From Vogesella mureinivorans (GTDB lineage: Bacteria > Pseudomonadota > Gammaproteobacteria > Burkholderiales > Chromobacteriaceae), in contig NZ_VMTV02000800.1 in NCBI RefSeq assembly GCF_007644035.1, forward strand, positions 1 through 64,000: a stretch of 64,000 nucleotides of DNA, read 5' to 3'. Of the stretch, positions 26,523-35,074 are shown piece by piece. Each line of letters starts with the position of its first letter. Position 1 is the first letter of the stretch. A model generated the notes under the pieces. That model made no database searches and was not told the DNA's origin. It saw nothing but the letters and a program-made list of their open reading frames with translations. The translations under genes were made by a program, and so were the position numbers.

Positions 26523-26627
26523 GCTTTTTTTGCCCGAAACCCTCAAGAAAACCCGCCCGCTGCCGGCTAGCCGGCCACCCACACCCGCCAGGCGGCAAAG
26601 GCGGCGGCAATATTTGCCGCAGCATGT

Positions 26628-26649
26628 AAAACGCCGCCCGCAGGCGGCG
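26628..26649 (-). terminator. Intrinsic terminator after the OsmC-like gene
   Basis: On the minus strand CGCCGCC pairs with GGCGGCG across a 4-nt loop, followed by four T. It separates the OsmC-family gene from the flg promoter region. Confidence 0.7.
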
Positions 26650-26673
26650 CTATCACAGGCATGCCAACACGGC

Positions 26674-27093
26674 TTAGTCGTCTTCGCGAATCTCGAAGTC
26701 GTGGCTGATATCGGCGGTCTTACCCAGCATGATGGACGCCGAGCAGTATTTTTCGGCAGACAGGCTGATGGCGCGCGCCACCACGTCTGCTTTCAGGCTG
26801 CGGCCAACTACCACAAAGTGGAAATGGATCTTGGTAAACACTTTCGGGTCGGTATCGGCACGCTCGGCGTCCATTTCCACCCAGCAGTCACGCACGTCCT
26901 GGCGCGATTTTTTCAGGATGGACAACACGTCGTAGCTGGTGCAGCCGGCCGTGCCCAGCAGCAGCAATTCCATCGGGCGCGGGCCCAGGTTGCGGCCGCC
27001 ACCTTCCGGTGCGCCGTCCATCACCACGGCGTGGCCACTGCCGGTTTCACCCATGAAACACACGCCATCTACCCACTTCAGTCTTGCCTTCAT
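26674..27093 (-). CDS. OsmC/Ohr-family peroxiredoxin-like protein (YhfA type)
   Basis: The 139-aa cytosolic protein belongs to the OsmC family, thiol peroxidases that reduce organic hydroperoxides. Both redox cysteines are present: C51 in GTAGCTSYDVLSIL and C117 in EKYCSASIML. The architecture (KARLKWVDG start, MELLLLG helix) resembles the YhfA-type subgroup, whose substrate is not well defined. ATG 27093 is chosen because GGAGAG precedes it and the family starts there; an upstream in-frame extension lacks similarity. It is divergent from tsaD. Confidence 0.88.
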   Translation of the reverse strand: MKARLKWVDGVCFMGETGSGHAVVMDGAPEGGGRNLGPRPMELLLLGTAGCTSYDVLSILKKSRQDVRDCWVEMDAERADTDPKVFTKIHFHFVVVGRSLKADVVARAISLSAEKYCSASIMLGKTADISHDFEIREDD

Positions 27094-27138
27094 GCTTGCT
27101 CTCCGATTGAAACAGGGCATCAGCCTAACATCGCCGAT

Positions 27139-27167
27139 TTGGGCGGACAAAGAATCACCGGTAAAAT
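27139..27167 (+). promoter_or_regulatory. Sigma-70 promoter of tsaD
   Basis: TTGGGC (27139-27144), a 17-nt spacer and TAAAAT (27162-27167) stand 33 nt before the tsaD start codon. The boxes match four and five of six consensus bases. Confidence 0.5.
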
Positions 27168-27199
27168 GAAAAGATTATTTAGTTTTGAAGTGCACACAC

Positions 27200-28225
27200 A
27201 TGCTTGTTCTTGGTATCGAATCGTCCTGTGACGAAACCGGCGTCGCCCTGTACGACACCGAACGCGGCCTGATTGCCGACCAGCTGCACTCCCAGATGGC
27301 CATGCACGCCGAATACGGCGGCGTGGTGCCCGAGCTGGCCAGCCGCGACCATATCCGCCGCGTGCGCCCGCTCACCGACGCCTGCCTGGCAGAAGCTGGC
27401 GTCACCCTGCAGGACATCGACGCCATTGCCTACACCCAGGGCCCCGGCCTGGGGGGGGCGCTACTGGTCGGCGCCAGCTACGCCAACGCCCTGGCCTACG
27501 GCCTGGGCAAGCCGGTGATTGCCGTGCATCACCTGGAAGGCCACCTGCTGTCGCCGCTGCTGGCCGAGCCACGCCCGGACTTTCCTTTCCTGGCGCTGCT
27601 GGTATCCGGCGGCCACACCCAGATCATGGCCGTGCGTGGCGTGGGCCAGTACGAGATTCTGGGCGAGACGCTGGACGACGCCGCCGGTGAAGCCTTCGAC
27701 AAAACCGCCAAGCTGCTGGGCCTGCCCTACCCCGGCGGCCCGCTGCTGTCGCGCCTGGCCGAAGAAGGCGACCCGGCACGCTTCGAGCTGCCGCGCCCCA
27801 TGCTGCATTCGGCCAACCTCGACATGAGCTTCTCCGGCCTGAAAACCGCCGTGCTGATGCTGAGCAAACAGGTAAAAGCCGAACACGGCAGCATCGACGA
27901 GCAAGCACGCAAAGACATCTGCCGCGCCTTCCAGGAAGCCATCGTCGAGGTGCTGGTAAGCAAGTGCATCAAGGCGCTGAAACAAACCGGCATGCAGCGC
28001 ATCGTGGTCGCCGGCGGCGTGGGCGCCAACAAACAGCTGCGCGCCGCGCTGGACGACGCCACCCGCCGCCGCCAGTACCAGGTGTTTTACCCGCCGCTCA
28101 AGCTATGTACCGACAACGGCGCCATGATCGCCTTTGCCGGCGCCATGCGGCTGAAATACGCCACACCGGCCGGCGGCTTTACGGTAAAGCCACGCTGGGA
28201 GCTCTCCAACCTGCCGGCGGTATAA
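27200..28225 (+). CDS. tsaD: tRNA N6-adenosine threonylcarbamoyltransferase TsaD
   Basis: TsaD transfers threonylcarbamoyl from its adenylate to A37 of tRNAs that read ANN codons, working with TsaB and TsaE. The 341-aa product begins [19 protein letters not shown], has the metal-binding HHLEGH with H111 and H115, and contains SGGHTQ, the ASKH-fold phosphate motif and the late CTDNGAMIA with the third ligand Asp. Start ATG 27200 matches the family; a TTG five codons earlier is possible. It stands alone behind its own promoter, and an ABC-F gene follows 130 nt later. Confidence 0.96.
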   Translation: MLVLGIESSCDETGVALYDTERGLIADQLHSQMAMHAEYGGVVPELASRDHIRRVRPLTDACLAEAGVTLQDIDAIAYTQGPGLGGALLVGASYANALAYGLGKPVIAVHHLEGHLLSPLLAEPRPDFPFLALLVSGGHTQIMAVRGVGQYEILGETLDDAAGEAFDKTAKLLGLPYPGGPLLSRLAEEGDPARFELPRPMLHSANLDMSFSGLKTAVLMLSKQVKAEHGSIDEQARKDICRAFQEAIVEVLVSKCIKALKQTGMQRIVVAGGVGANKQLRAALDDATRRRQYQVFYPPLKLCTDNGAMIAFAGAMRLKYATPAGGFTVKPRWELSNLPAV

Positions 28226-28355
28226 GCGCCCCCATAAACCGCACGGGCAGACGCTGCCAGACGGCGTCGCCCGCCAACTACCACCCGCCATACCGGCTGT
28301 ACGCGAGCGCTGATTGTTCGTGTTTTCGGTGTGCTGCCGTGGCAAACAAGCCAAC

Positions 28356-30269
28356 ATGATCCAGCTAAAAAACCTTACCTTGCGCCGCGGCCTGAAAGAA
28401 CTGCTGCTTGCGGCCAACCTCACCATCAACCCCGGCAACAAGGCCGGCATCGTGGGGGCCAATGGCGCGGGCAAATCCAGCCTGTTTGCCCTGCTCAAAG
28501 GCGAGCTGCACGCTGACAGCGGCGACGCCATCGTGCCGCCACACTGGACGCTGGCCCACGTGGCGCAGGAAACCCCGGCGCTGGCGCAATCGGCGCTAGA
28601 TTACGTGCTGGACGGCGACGCCGAGCTACGCGGCCTGCAGCACAAGCTGGCCGCTGCGGAGGCCAGCGGCGACGGCCACGCCATCGGCAGCCTGCACGGC
28701 GAGCTGGAGCGCATCGGCGGCTACGCCGCGCCGTCGCGCGCGGCCAAGCTGCTAAACGGCCTGGGCTTTGCCCCCGACAGCCACGAGCGCCCGGTGTCCA
28801 CCTTCTCTGGCGGCTGGCGCATGCGCCTGAACCTGGCGCAGGCGCTGATGTGCCGTTCCGACCTGCTGCTGCTGGACGAACCCACCAACCACCTGGATCT
28901 GGAAACCGTGCTGTGGCTGGAAGACTGGCTGAAAGCCTACGAAGGCACGCTGCTGGTGATCTCGCACGACCGCGATTTTCTGGACAGCATCACCAGCCAT
29001 ATCGTGGACGTATCCAGCCAGAGCCTTACCCTCTACACCGGCAACTACAGCCAGTTCGAGGTGATGCGCGCCGAAAAGCTATCGCGCCAGCAAGGCGACT
29101 ACGAAAAGCAGCAGCGCCAGATCGCGCACCTGGAATCGTTCATTACCCGCTTCAAGGCCAAGGCCAGCAAGGCGCGCCAGGCGCAAAGCCGGGTGAAGGC
29201 ACTGGAAAAGCTGGAACGCATCGCGCCCGCCCATGTGGCCTCGCCGTTTGACTTCCATTTCGATACACCGGACAACCTGCCCAACCCGCTGCTGCGGCTG
29301 GATGCGGCCAACGTAGGCTACGGCAGCACCACCATCCTGCACCGGCTGGCGGTATCGGTAGAGGCCGGCAGCCGCATTGGCCTGCTGGGCGTCAACGGCG
29401 CCGGTAAATCCACGCTGGTCAAGCTGCTGGCCGGCGAGCTGCCGCCACAGAGCGGCGAGCTGATCTGCGCGCAAACGCTGAAAATCGGTTACTTCGCCCA
29501 GCACCAGCTGGACACGCTGCGCCCGGACGAATCGCCGCTGCGCCACATGCAGCGCCTGGCGCCCGAGGTACGCGAGCAGGAGCTACGCACCTTCCTGGGT
29601 GGCTTCAACTTCCGTGGCGATATGGTCAGCGACCCGGTGGGCCCGATGTCCGGCGGCGAAAAATCGCGCCTGGCGCTGGCGATGATCGTGTGGCAAAAGC
29701 CCAATCTGCTGCTGCTGGATGAACCCACCAACCATCTGGACCTGGAAATGCGCCACGCGCTGACGCTGGCGCTGCAGGACTTTGGCGGCGCGCTGGTGGT
29801 GGTGTCGCACGACCGCTCGCTACTGGAATCCACCACCGACGTGTTCTGGCTGGTGGCCGACGGCACGGTGCAGCCGTTCGACGGCGACCTGGAAGACTAC
29901 CGCCAATGGCGCCTGGCCCAGCTGGCCGAGGCCAACCGCCCGTCCAGCGGCGACGCGCAAGCCGTCAACCGCAAAGACCAGAAGCGCCAGGAAGCCGAAG
30001 CACGGCAGAAGTTGGCCGCAGCCAAAAAACCGCTGCTGGCCAAGCTGACCAAACTGGAAAAATCGCTGGAAAGCCTCAGCAGCGAAAAGGCCGCACTGGA
30101 TGGCTTTTTGTCCAGCGAGGATGCCTACAGCGACGCCAACAAAGCCAAGCTGGCCGACAGCATCCGCCGCCAGGGCGAGGTCGCCACGCAGCTGGAAAGC
30201 GTGGAAGAAGAATGGATGCTGCTGCAGGAAGAAATCGAAGCAGTGGAGCAGCAGCACGCCACCGGCTGA
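28356..30269 (+). CDS. ABC-F family ATPase, YheS type
   Basis: This 637-aa soluble protein has two ABC ATPase domains and no membrane segments. ABC-F proteins act on ribosomes, relieving stalled translation or adjusting nucleotide states. Walker A motifs GANGAGKSS (near 34) and GVNGAGKST (near 345), signatures SGGWRMRL and SGGEKSRL, and LLLDEPTNHLDLE twice are clear. An Arg/Lys/Ala-rich linker joins the domains, and a charged coiled-coil tail of about 100 residues ends the protein. Start MIQLKNLTLRRG and total length match E. coli YheS closely. ATG 28356 is preferred to an upstream in-frame codon. A terminator follows. Confidence 0.92.
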   Translation: MIQLKNLTLRRGLKELLLAANLTINPGNKAGIVGANGAGKSSLFALLKGELHADSGDAIVPPHWTLAHVAQETPALAQSALDYVLDGDAELRGLQHKLAAAEASGDGHAIGSLHGELERIGGYAAPSRAAKLLNGLGFAPDSHERPVSTFSGGWRMRLNLAQALMCRSDLLLLDEPTNHLDLETVLWLEDWLKAYEGTLLVISHDRDFLDSITSHIVDVSSQSLTLYTGNYSQFEVMRAEKLSRQQGDYEKQQRQIAHLESFITRFKAKASKARQAQSRVKALEKLERIAPAHVASPFDFHFDTPDNLPNPLLRLDAANVGYGSTTILHRLAVSVEAGSRIGLLGVNGAGKSTLVKLLAGELPPQSGELICAQTLKIGYFAQHQLDTLRPDESPLRHMQRLAPEVREQELRTFLGGFNFRGDMVSDPVGPMSGGEKSRLALAMIVWQKPNLLLLDEPTNHLDLEMRHALTLALQDFGGALVVVSHDRSLLESTTDVFWLVADGTVQPFDGDLEDYRQWRLAQLAEANRPSSGDAQAVNRKDQKRQEAEARQKLAAAKKPLLAKLTKLEKSLESLSSEKAALDGFLSSEDAYSDANKAKLADSIRRQGEVATQLESVEEEWMLLQEEIEAVEQQHATG

Positions 30270-30294
30270 GCAGCCGCCATCCCGCTAGATAAGC

Positions 30295-30328
30295 AAAAGC
30301 CCTTGCTGCAACAGCAAGGGCTTTTTTT
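30295..30328 (+). terminator. Bidirectional intrinsic terminator after the ABC-F gene
   Basis: Four A, GCCCTTGCTG, a 3-nt loop, CAGCAAGGGC and seven T. It separates two convergent genes and can act on both strands. A single uptake-like repeat lies just beyond at 30356. Confidence 0.9.
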
Positions 30329-30379
30329 GTTGTCGGCCACGCCACAACGCGACGTGCGGCCAACCTTGCGCCTGCCGCC

Positions 30380-31165
30380 TCAGGCAAACCAGCGCGCCAG
30401 CGCCTGCGCTACCGCGGCCTCGGTGTGGTGGCCAATCACGGGTGCCTGCGGCACGCGCTGCCGCAGCGCGGCGCTGGCGTTAGCCATCACGTGCGGGTGG
30501 CCCACCAGCGCCAGCATCTCGGCATCGTTCAGCGCATCGCCAAACGCAGCGCACTCTGCCGGGTCGATGTCCAGCTGCTGCAGCACAGGCAGCAGCGCAC
30601 TGCCCTTGCTGACACCTGGCGCCATGGCCTCCAGATAGCAGTCTTGCGAATACGTCAGCGCCAGCTGGCCCTCAAAGCGGTACAGAATGTCGGCCTCGAT
30701 ACGCGCCAGCAGCGCCGGCTCGCCGCAGTAAACAATCTTGGCCACGTCGCGGCCGTGGTAGTCGGCCAGGCTGTCCAGCTGCTCGGCCGCCTGCGCGTAC
30801 CAGTCCAGCCCGCCGCCGTTGTAGCGGCATGCCAGGCGGCGGTCGTCCAGATACAGCGCCATCTCCGCGCCCATGGCCAGCTCCGGCTGTACCAGTTTTT
30901 GCACCAGCGCCGGTGCCAGGTTGGCCGCAGCAAACAGGCTGCCATCCGGCGCGTGCACGCGTGCGCCATTGGCGCTAAGCACCCAGGCCGGCACGCCCAG
31001 CTGCTGCAGCAAAGCCTGCACAAAGGGGTAATGGCGGCCGGTGGCCACCATGACGTGGCAGCCCGTGGCGGCAGCCCGGCGCAGGGCGTCCATATTGGCC
31101 GCCAGCGGCTGAGAATCTGCCCCCAGGAAGGTTCCATCCAGATCGGTAATCACGGCGCGTAGCAT
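30380..31165 (-). CDS. Cof-type HAD-superfamily phosphatase
   Basis: The 261-aa cytosolic protein is a class IIB haloacid-dehalogenase phosphatase, a family that mostly removes phosphate from sugar phosphates or other small metabolites. Motif I DLDGTFLG lies at 8-15 with both aspartates. Motif II is the threonine of MVATGR. Motif III is the lysine of SKGSALL, and motif IV is FGDALNDAEML. The cap domain between motifs II and III decides substrate and gives no clear hint here. ATG 31165 gives the motif the usual position. It is divergent from a DeoR regulator across a perfect palindrome, so a sugar phosphate is a likely substrate (inference). Confidence 0.87.
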   Translation of the reverse strand: MLRAVITDLDGTFLGADSQPLAANMDALRRAAATGCHVMVATGRHYPFVQALLQQLGVPAWVLSANGARVHAPDGSLFAAANLAPALVQKLVQPELAMGAEMALYLDDRRLACRYNGGGLDWYAQAAEQLDSLADYHGRDVAKIVYCGEPALLARIEADILYRFEGQLALTYSQDCYLEAMAPGVSKGSALLPVLQQLDIDPAECAAFGDALNDAEMLALVGHPHVMANASAALRQRVPQAPVIGHHTEAAVAQALARWFA

Positions 31166-31189
31166 CACAGGCTCCCAAGGAATAATCTG

Positions 31190-31211
31190 GCATGATTGTG
31201 CACAATCATGC
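31190..31211. promoter_or_regulatory. Perfect 22-bp palindrome, candidate DeoR-family operator
   Basis: The half site GCATGATTGTG (31190-31200) is followed directly by its exact complement (31201-31211). It lies 25 bp before the HAD phosphatase start and 109 bp before the DeoR start, between divergent genes, the classic position of an autoregulated operator. No T-run follows, so it is not a terminator. Confidence 0.65.
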
Positions 31212-31319
31212 AAAAACAGGCAAGCACTCCGCCACACAACCCAGCAGAACTCGGCAAAATCTTGACCCAACCATGCCGAGTATTGCACGATGTGGTTTTA
31301 CCTTGCCCGATTACCCGCC

Positions 31320-32102
31320 ATGACCCAGCCCGCCCCGCTTGGCCTGCCCAGCGACCGCCAGACCTATATCCGCCAGCGCCTGCAGCAGGATGGCCGCGTG
31401 GTGGCCACCGAGCTGGCGCAAACACTGGGCGTGTCGGAAGACTCCATCCGCCGCGACCTGCGCGAGCTGGCCAGCAGCGGTATCTGCCAGCGCGTATACG
31501 GCGGCGCCATCGCCATGACGCCCAACACCGGCAACTTCAGCCAGCGCAGCCACGAGAACATCGCGCGCAAAGCCAGGTTGGCCGCAGCGGCGGTGCAGCT
31601 GCTGCGCCCCGGGCAGTTTGTGTTTCTGGATTCCGGCACCACCAACCTGGAAATCGCCCGCGCCATCCCCGACGGGCTACCGCTGACCATCGCCACCAAT
31701 GCCATCCCCATCGCCGCCGCCCTGCTGGGGCGCACCGCGCTGGAGGTGCTGGTGGTAGGCGGCCGCATGGACCACCGCATTGGCGGCACCATGGGTAGCA
31801 GCGCCATGCTGGATATCCAGACGCTGCGGCCGGACGTGTGCTTTCTGGGCACCTGCTCGCTGGATATCGAGCTGGGCGTGGGGACCACGCTGTCGGAAGA
31901 AGCGGCGCTCAAGCGCGAGCTGGTGCGCCACAGCAGCCAGGTGGTGCTGTGCGTCACCAACGAAAAGCTGGATACCGCCAGCCCGTTTTCGGTAGCGGCG
32001 ATGGCCGATATCAGCCAGCTGGTGCTGGAGGCCGATGCCGAGCCACACAAGCTGCAACGCCTGCGCGACTGCGGCGTGCCGGTACTGCTGGCCAGCAGCT
32101 AA
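31320..32102 (+). CDS. DeoR-family transcriptional regulator
   Basis: This 260-aa cytosolic repressor has an N-terminal DeoR-type winged helix (about 8-60) containing TELAQTLGVSEDSIRRDLRE and GICQRVYGGA. The C-terminal sugar-phosphate sensor domain has DSGTTNLEIA, ATNAIPIA, GGRMD and the ISMADI-like end. Family members usually respond to a phosphorylated sugar and regulate neighbouring sugar genes. An in-frame ATG at 31290 would add ten residues; ATG 31320 better fits the family. The gene is divergent from a HAD phosphatase. It contains an uptake-like repeat at 31576 read AGG TTG GCC GCA. Confidence 0.9.
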   Translation: MTQPAPLGLPSDRQTYIRQRLQQDGRVVATELAQTLGVSEDSIRRDLRELASSGICQRVYGGAIAMTPNTGNFSQRSHENIARKARLAAAAVQLLRPGQFVFLDSGTTNLEIARAIPDGLPLTIATNAIPIAAALLGRTALEVLVVGGRMDHRIGGTMGSSAMLDIQTLRPDVCFLGTCSLDIELGVGTTLSEEAALKRELVRHSSQVVLCVTNEKLDTASPFSVAAMADISQLVLEADAEPHKLQRLRDCGVPVLLASS

Positions 32103-32124
32103 GCCCACGCCGGCGGCAGGCATG

Positions 32125-32160
32125 AAAAAACGGCGCCGGGGTATACCGGGCGCCGTTTTT
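32125..32160 (+). terminator. Bidirectional intrinsic terminator
   Basis: Six A, then CGGCGCC and GGCGCCG around an inner GGTATACC, then five T. It sits between the convergent deoR-like and rimO genes. Confidence 0.9.
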
Positions 32161-32178
32161 GGTGACCGAGGCTTGCGC

Positions 32179-33498
32179 TTACACGCGCTCGCCCCACAGG
32201 TCGTGCTCGCTGGCATCCACGATCTCTACCTGCACAAAGTCACCCACGTTCAGGCCATCGGCGTCTTCAATGAACACCAGGCCGTCGATTTCCGGCGCAT
32301 CGGCGTAGCTGCGGCAGATGGCCGTGCCTTCTTCGTCGATCTCATCCACCAGCACGGTCAGCGTGCGGCCAACCCGTGCCGCCAGGCGGGCGGCGGAGAT
32401 TTCTGCCTGCACGGCCATGAAACGCTCCTTGCGGGCTTCTTTCACGTCTTCCGGCACCGGGTCGGCCAGCTCGTTGGCCGCGGCGCCTTCTACCGGCGAA
32501 TAGGTGAAACAGCCTACGCGGTCCAGCTGCGCTTCTTCAATAAAGGCCAGCAGCTCTTCGAAGTCTTCTTCGGTTTCGCCGGGGAAGCCCACGATAAAGG
32601 TGGAGCGGATCACCAGGTCCGGGCAGATCTCGCGCCATTTCTTGATACGGCCCAGCACGTTTTCGCTGTTGGCCGGGCGTTTCATCAGCTTCAGGATCTT
32701 CTGGCTGGCGTGCTGGAACGGGATATCCAGATACGGCAGGATCTTGCCTTCGGCCATCAGCGGGATAATCTCGTCCACGCTAGGGTACGGGTATACGTAG
32801 TGCAAGCGCACCCAGATGCCGTGCTTGCCCAGCTCTTCGCACAGCTCCAGCAGGCGGGTCTTGATGGGGCGGCCGTTGTAGAAGCCCAGCTTGTACTTCT
32901 GGTCCACACCGTAGGCAGAGGTGTCTTGCGAGATGATCAGCAGCTCTTTCACGCCGGCCTTGGCCAGGTTGGCCGCCTCGGACAGCACGCTGTCGATGGC
33001 ACGGCTGTCCAGGTCGCCACGCATGGACGGGATAATGCAGAAGGTGCAGCGGTGGTTACAGCCTTCGGAAATCTTCACGTAGGCGTAGTGCTTGGGCGTG
33101 AGGCGCACGCCGATATCCGGCACCAGGTCCACAAACGGGTCGTGCGGCTTGGGCAGGTGGGTGTGCACGTGGGTCATCACCTCGTCGGTGGCGTGCGGGC
33201 CGGTAATGGCCAGCACCGACGGATGCGCTTCTTTCACCACGTCGCCCTTGGCGCCCAGACAGCCGGTAACGATCACCTTGCCGTTTTCGTTGAGCGCCTC
33301 ACCGATAGCATCCAGCGATTCCTGCACGGCTGCATCGATAAAACCACAGGTATTGACGACCACCAGGTCAGCACCATTGTACGTACCGGAAATTTCATAA
33401 CCCTCGGCGCGCAGGCGCGTCAGGATCTGCTCGGAATCCGAAGCTGCTTTTGGACAGCCCAGGCTCACGAAGCCTACTTTTGGAGCAATGTGCGACAT
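32179..33498 (-). CDS. rimO: Ribosomal protein S12 methylthiotransferase RimO
   Basis: RimO is a radical-SAM methylthiotransferase that modifies the conserved Asp of ribosomal protein S12. The 439-aa product has the N-terminal MTTase domain with cluster ligands C15 (SLGC), C51 (NTCGF) and C80 (TGCLG). The radical-SAM CxxxCxxC motif is at C147, C151 and C154 (CNHRCTFC). A TRAM domain at the C-terminus has [22 protein letters not shown] 33498 is preferred, since [17 protein letters not shown] fits the family; a TTG eight codons earlier is less likely. It carries two uptake-like repeats. Confidence 0.96.
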   Translation of the reverse strand: MSHIAPKVGFVSLGCPKAASDSEQILTRLRAEGYEISGTYNGADLVVVNTCGFIDAAVQESLDAIGEALNENGKVIVTGCLGAKGDVVKEAHPSVLAITGPHATDEVMTHVHTHLPKPHDPFVDLVPDIGVRLTPKHYAYVKISEGCNHRCTFCIIPSMRGDLDSRAIDSVLSEAANLAKAGVKELLIISQDTSAYGVDQKYKLGFYNGRPIKTRLLELCEELGKHGIWVRLHYVYPYPSVDEIIPLMAEGKILPYLDIPFQHASQKILKLMKRPANSENVLGRIKKWREICPDLVIRSTFIVGFPGETEEDFEELLAFIEEAQLDRVGCFTYSPVEGAAANELADPVPEDVKEARKERFMAVQAEISAARLAARVGRTLTVLVDEIDEEGTAICRSYADAPEIDGLVFIEDADGLNVGDFVQVEIVDASEHDLWGERV

Positions 33499-33524
33499 GT
33501 AAACGTCAACCCTGTAGATCAATA

Positions 33525-33561
33525 AAGACAGAAAGCCGGGCGCTGCAATCAGCGCCCGGCT
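33525..33561 (-). terminator. Intrinsic terminator after phaR
   Basis: On the minus strand AGCCGGGCGCTG pairs with CAGCGCCCGGCT across a 4-nt loop and is followed by TTTCTGTCTTT. It separates phaR from rimO. Confidence 0.8.
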
Positions 33562-33598
33562 AGATGGGGTGGATTATAAAAAATTCTGCGCAATAAAA

Positions 33599-34171
33599 CT
33601 ACTTGCCCGGCTCATCCTTGCCGTCTTCGCGCGCCGGCGGGTAGGCGGGGAAGCCAAAGCCGGTAAACATGGTGCGCGCTTGCTCCTGCATGCGGTTTTG
33701 CATATCCAGGAACATATTGGTGCTCTGGTCCAGGTAGCTGGACATCATGTTCTGCATGGCCGGGCCCTGGAAATTCAGGAAATCGCCCCACAGCTTGGCA
33801 CCCAGCAGCGGGTTATCGCCGTACATGGCCTTGGTTTGTTCCTGCATTTTTTGCTGCAGTTGCACAAAAACCTGCAGGTTTTTTTCCAGGAAGGGGCCCA
33901 TCATGCCTTGCATGGCCTGGCCGTAGAAGCGGATGAACTGCGTTAGCACCTCGTAGCTGAACATCGGCGAGCCGCCATTTTCCTCTTCCAGAATGATTTG
34001 CAACAACACGCCACGGGTAATGTCATCGTGGGTTTTGGCATCCACTACCTGAATGTCCACATTGTCCAGTACCAGCTGTTTTACATCGCCCAGCGTGATG
34101 TAGGAACTGGTTGCAGTATCGTACAGACGACGGTTCGGGTACTTCTTGATCACCCGTTTTTCTACGCTCAT
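33599..34171 (-). CDS. phaR: Polyhydroxyalkanoate synthesis regulator PhaR
   Basis: PhaR represses phasin genes until PHA granules form and titrate it. The 190-aa product has the PhaR DNA-binding N-terminus (VIKKYPNRRLYDTATSSYIT) followed by the PHB-accumulation domain (SPMFSYEVLTQFIRFYG) and an amphipathic Met/Gln-rich C-terminal half suited to granule binding. ATG 34171 follows GGGAGAG and starts MSVEKRVIKK, as in other family members. It is divergent from the phasin gene, and a TGC-N3-GCA dyad lies in the shared spacer. Confidence 0.94.
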   Translation of the reverse strand: MSVEKRVIKKYPNRRLYDTATSSYITLGDVKQLVLDNVDIQVVDAKTHDDITRGVLLQIILEEENGGSPMFSYEVLTQFIRFYGQAMQGMMGPFLEKNLQVFVQLQQKMQEQTKAMYGDNPLLGAKLWGDFLNFQGPAMQNMMSSYLDQSTNMFLDMQNRMQEQARTMFTGFGFPAYPPAREDGKDEPGK

Positions 34172-34287
34172 GAAACACTCTCCCAGCTTATCTGTTTTGT
34201 TGTGTGCCGCCACATTACCATAAATGCAACAGCCTAGAGCAAAACTCCTAGTCAGCCAGCCGCAGCCAAGCTAACATTCGATCAGCA

Positions 34288-34302
34288 TTGTGCATCGCAC
34301 AA
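34288..34302. promoter_or_regulatory. TGC-N3-GCA dyad, candidate PhaR operator
   Basis: TTGTGC and GCACAA flank ATC, giving a 15-bp dyad that contains TGC-N3-GCA, the type of element reported for PhaR binding in Paracoccus. It lies 86 bp before the phasin gene and 117 bp before phaR. Another short inverted repeat (CACCG/CGGTG) is adjacent. Confidence 0.45.
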
Positions 34303-34387
34303 AAACACCGCTTCAGACGGTGCGACCACAGAACACTGCTGTGCCAATCCATGCAATCAACATCTATTGTGTTACGAGGATCCCAGT

Positions 34388-34945
34388 ATGACTACTTCTA
34401 ACGAACAATTCGCCAAACTCTCCGCAAATGGCTTCGAAGCCGCTTTCCGCGTTGCACAAATCACACTGGACAGCGCCGAACGCTTTGCCAAACTGAGCCT
34501 GGAGCTGTCCAAGCAGAGCCTGGAAGAAAACGTAAAACTGGCTCGCGAGCTGGGCAGCGTGAAAGACCCGCAAGAAGCCCTGTCCCGCGTGAACAAGCTG
34601 GCCGCACAAAACCTGGAACAGGCTGTTGCCAACAGCCGTAACGTTTACGACATCGTGTCGCAAACCCAGACCGAGCTGAGCAAAGTCGCCGAGAGCAATA
34701 TCGCCGACCTGAACAAAACCCTGATCGGCAATGTTGAAGCACTGACCAAAAATGCACCGGCCGGTTCCGAAACTGCCGTCAACGCACTGAAATCCGGCCT
34801 GGCTGCCAGCGCAGCTGCTTTCAGCACCCTGAGCAAAGCCGGCCAGCAAGTAGCCGAATTTGCCGACAGCAGCGTAAAAGCTGCCACCAGCGCGACTGCC
34901 GATGCGGTAAAAGCTGCGGCCAAGCGTACTGACCCTACCTCCTGA
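34388..34945 (+). CDS. phaP: Phasin family protein
   Basis: Phasins coat polyhydroxyalkanoate granules. The 185-aa product is almost wholly helical with repeated Ala, Lys and Glu. It begins TSNEQFAKLSANGFEAAFRV, shows the phasin-family stretch QAVANSRNVYDIVSQTQTEL, and has an Ala/Lys tail. GAGG precedes ATG 34388. It is divergent from phaR, its likely regulator, and is closed by a terminator. The PHA synthase genes are not in this window. Confidence 0.92.
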   Translation: MTTSNEQFAKLSANGFEAAFRVAQITLDSAERFAKLSLELSKQSLEENVKLARELGSVKDPQEALSRVNKLAAQNLEQAVANSRNVYDIVSQTQTELSKVAESNIADLNKTLIGNVEALTKNAPAGSETAVNALKSGLAASAAAFSTLSKAGQQVAEFADSSVKAATSATADAVKAAAKRTDPTS

Positions 34946-34966
34946 TCGCAGGCAGTAGCCAGATAG

Positions 34967-34995
34967 AATCCCCGCCCCATGGCGGGGATTTTTCT
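34967..34995 (+). terminator. Intrinsic terminator after the phasin gene
   Basis: AATCCCCGCC and GGCGGGGATT pair across a 4-nt loop and run into five T in total. Confidence 0.9.
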
Positions 34996-35074
34996 TTGCT
35001 GCGCGCACGTAGTAGCTTGCCCGCGTAAGGGTTACAATGCGCAGCATCAAGCCAACGACTGGAAGCATTGCAGC

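Noticed and set aside
34311-34320. TTCAGACGGT, one base from the classical Neisseria uptake sequence TTCAGACGGC
   Set aside because: Only this single near match (and a poorer one near 28257) was noticed in 64 kb, which is chance level. The canonical Neisseria dialect is not in use here.
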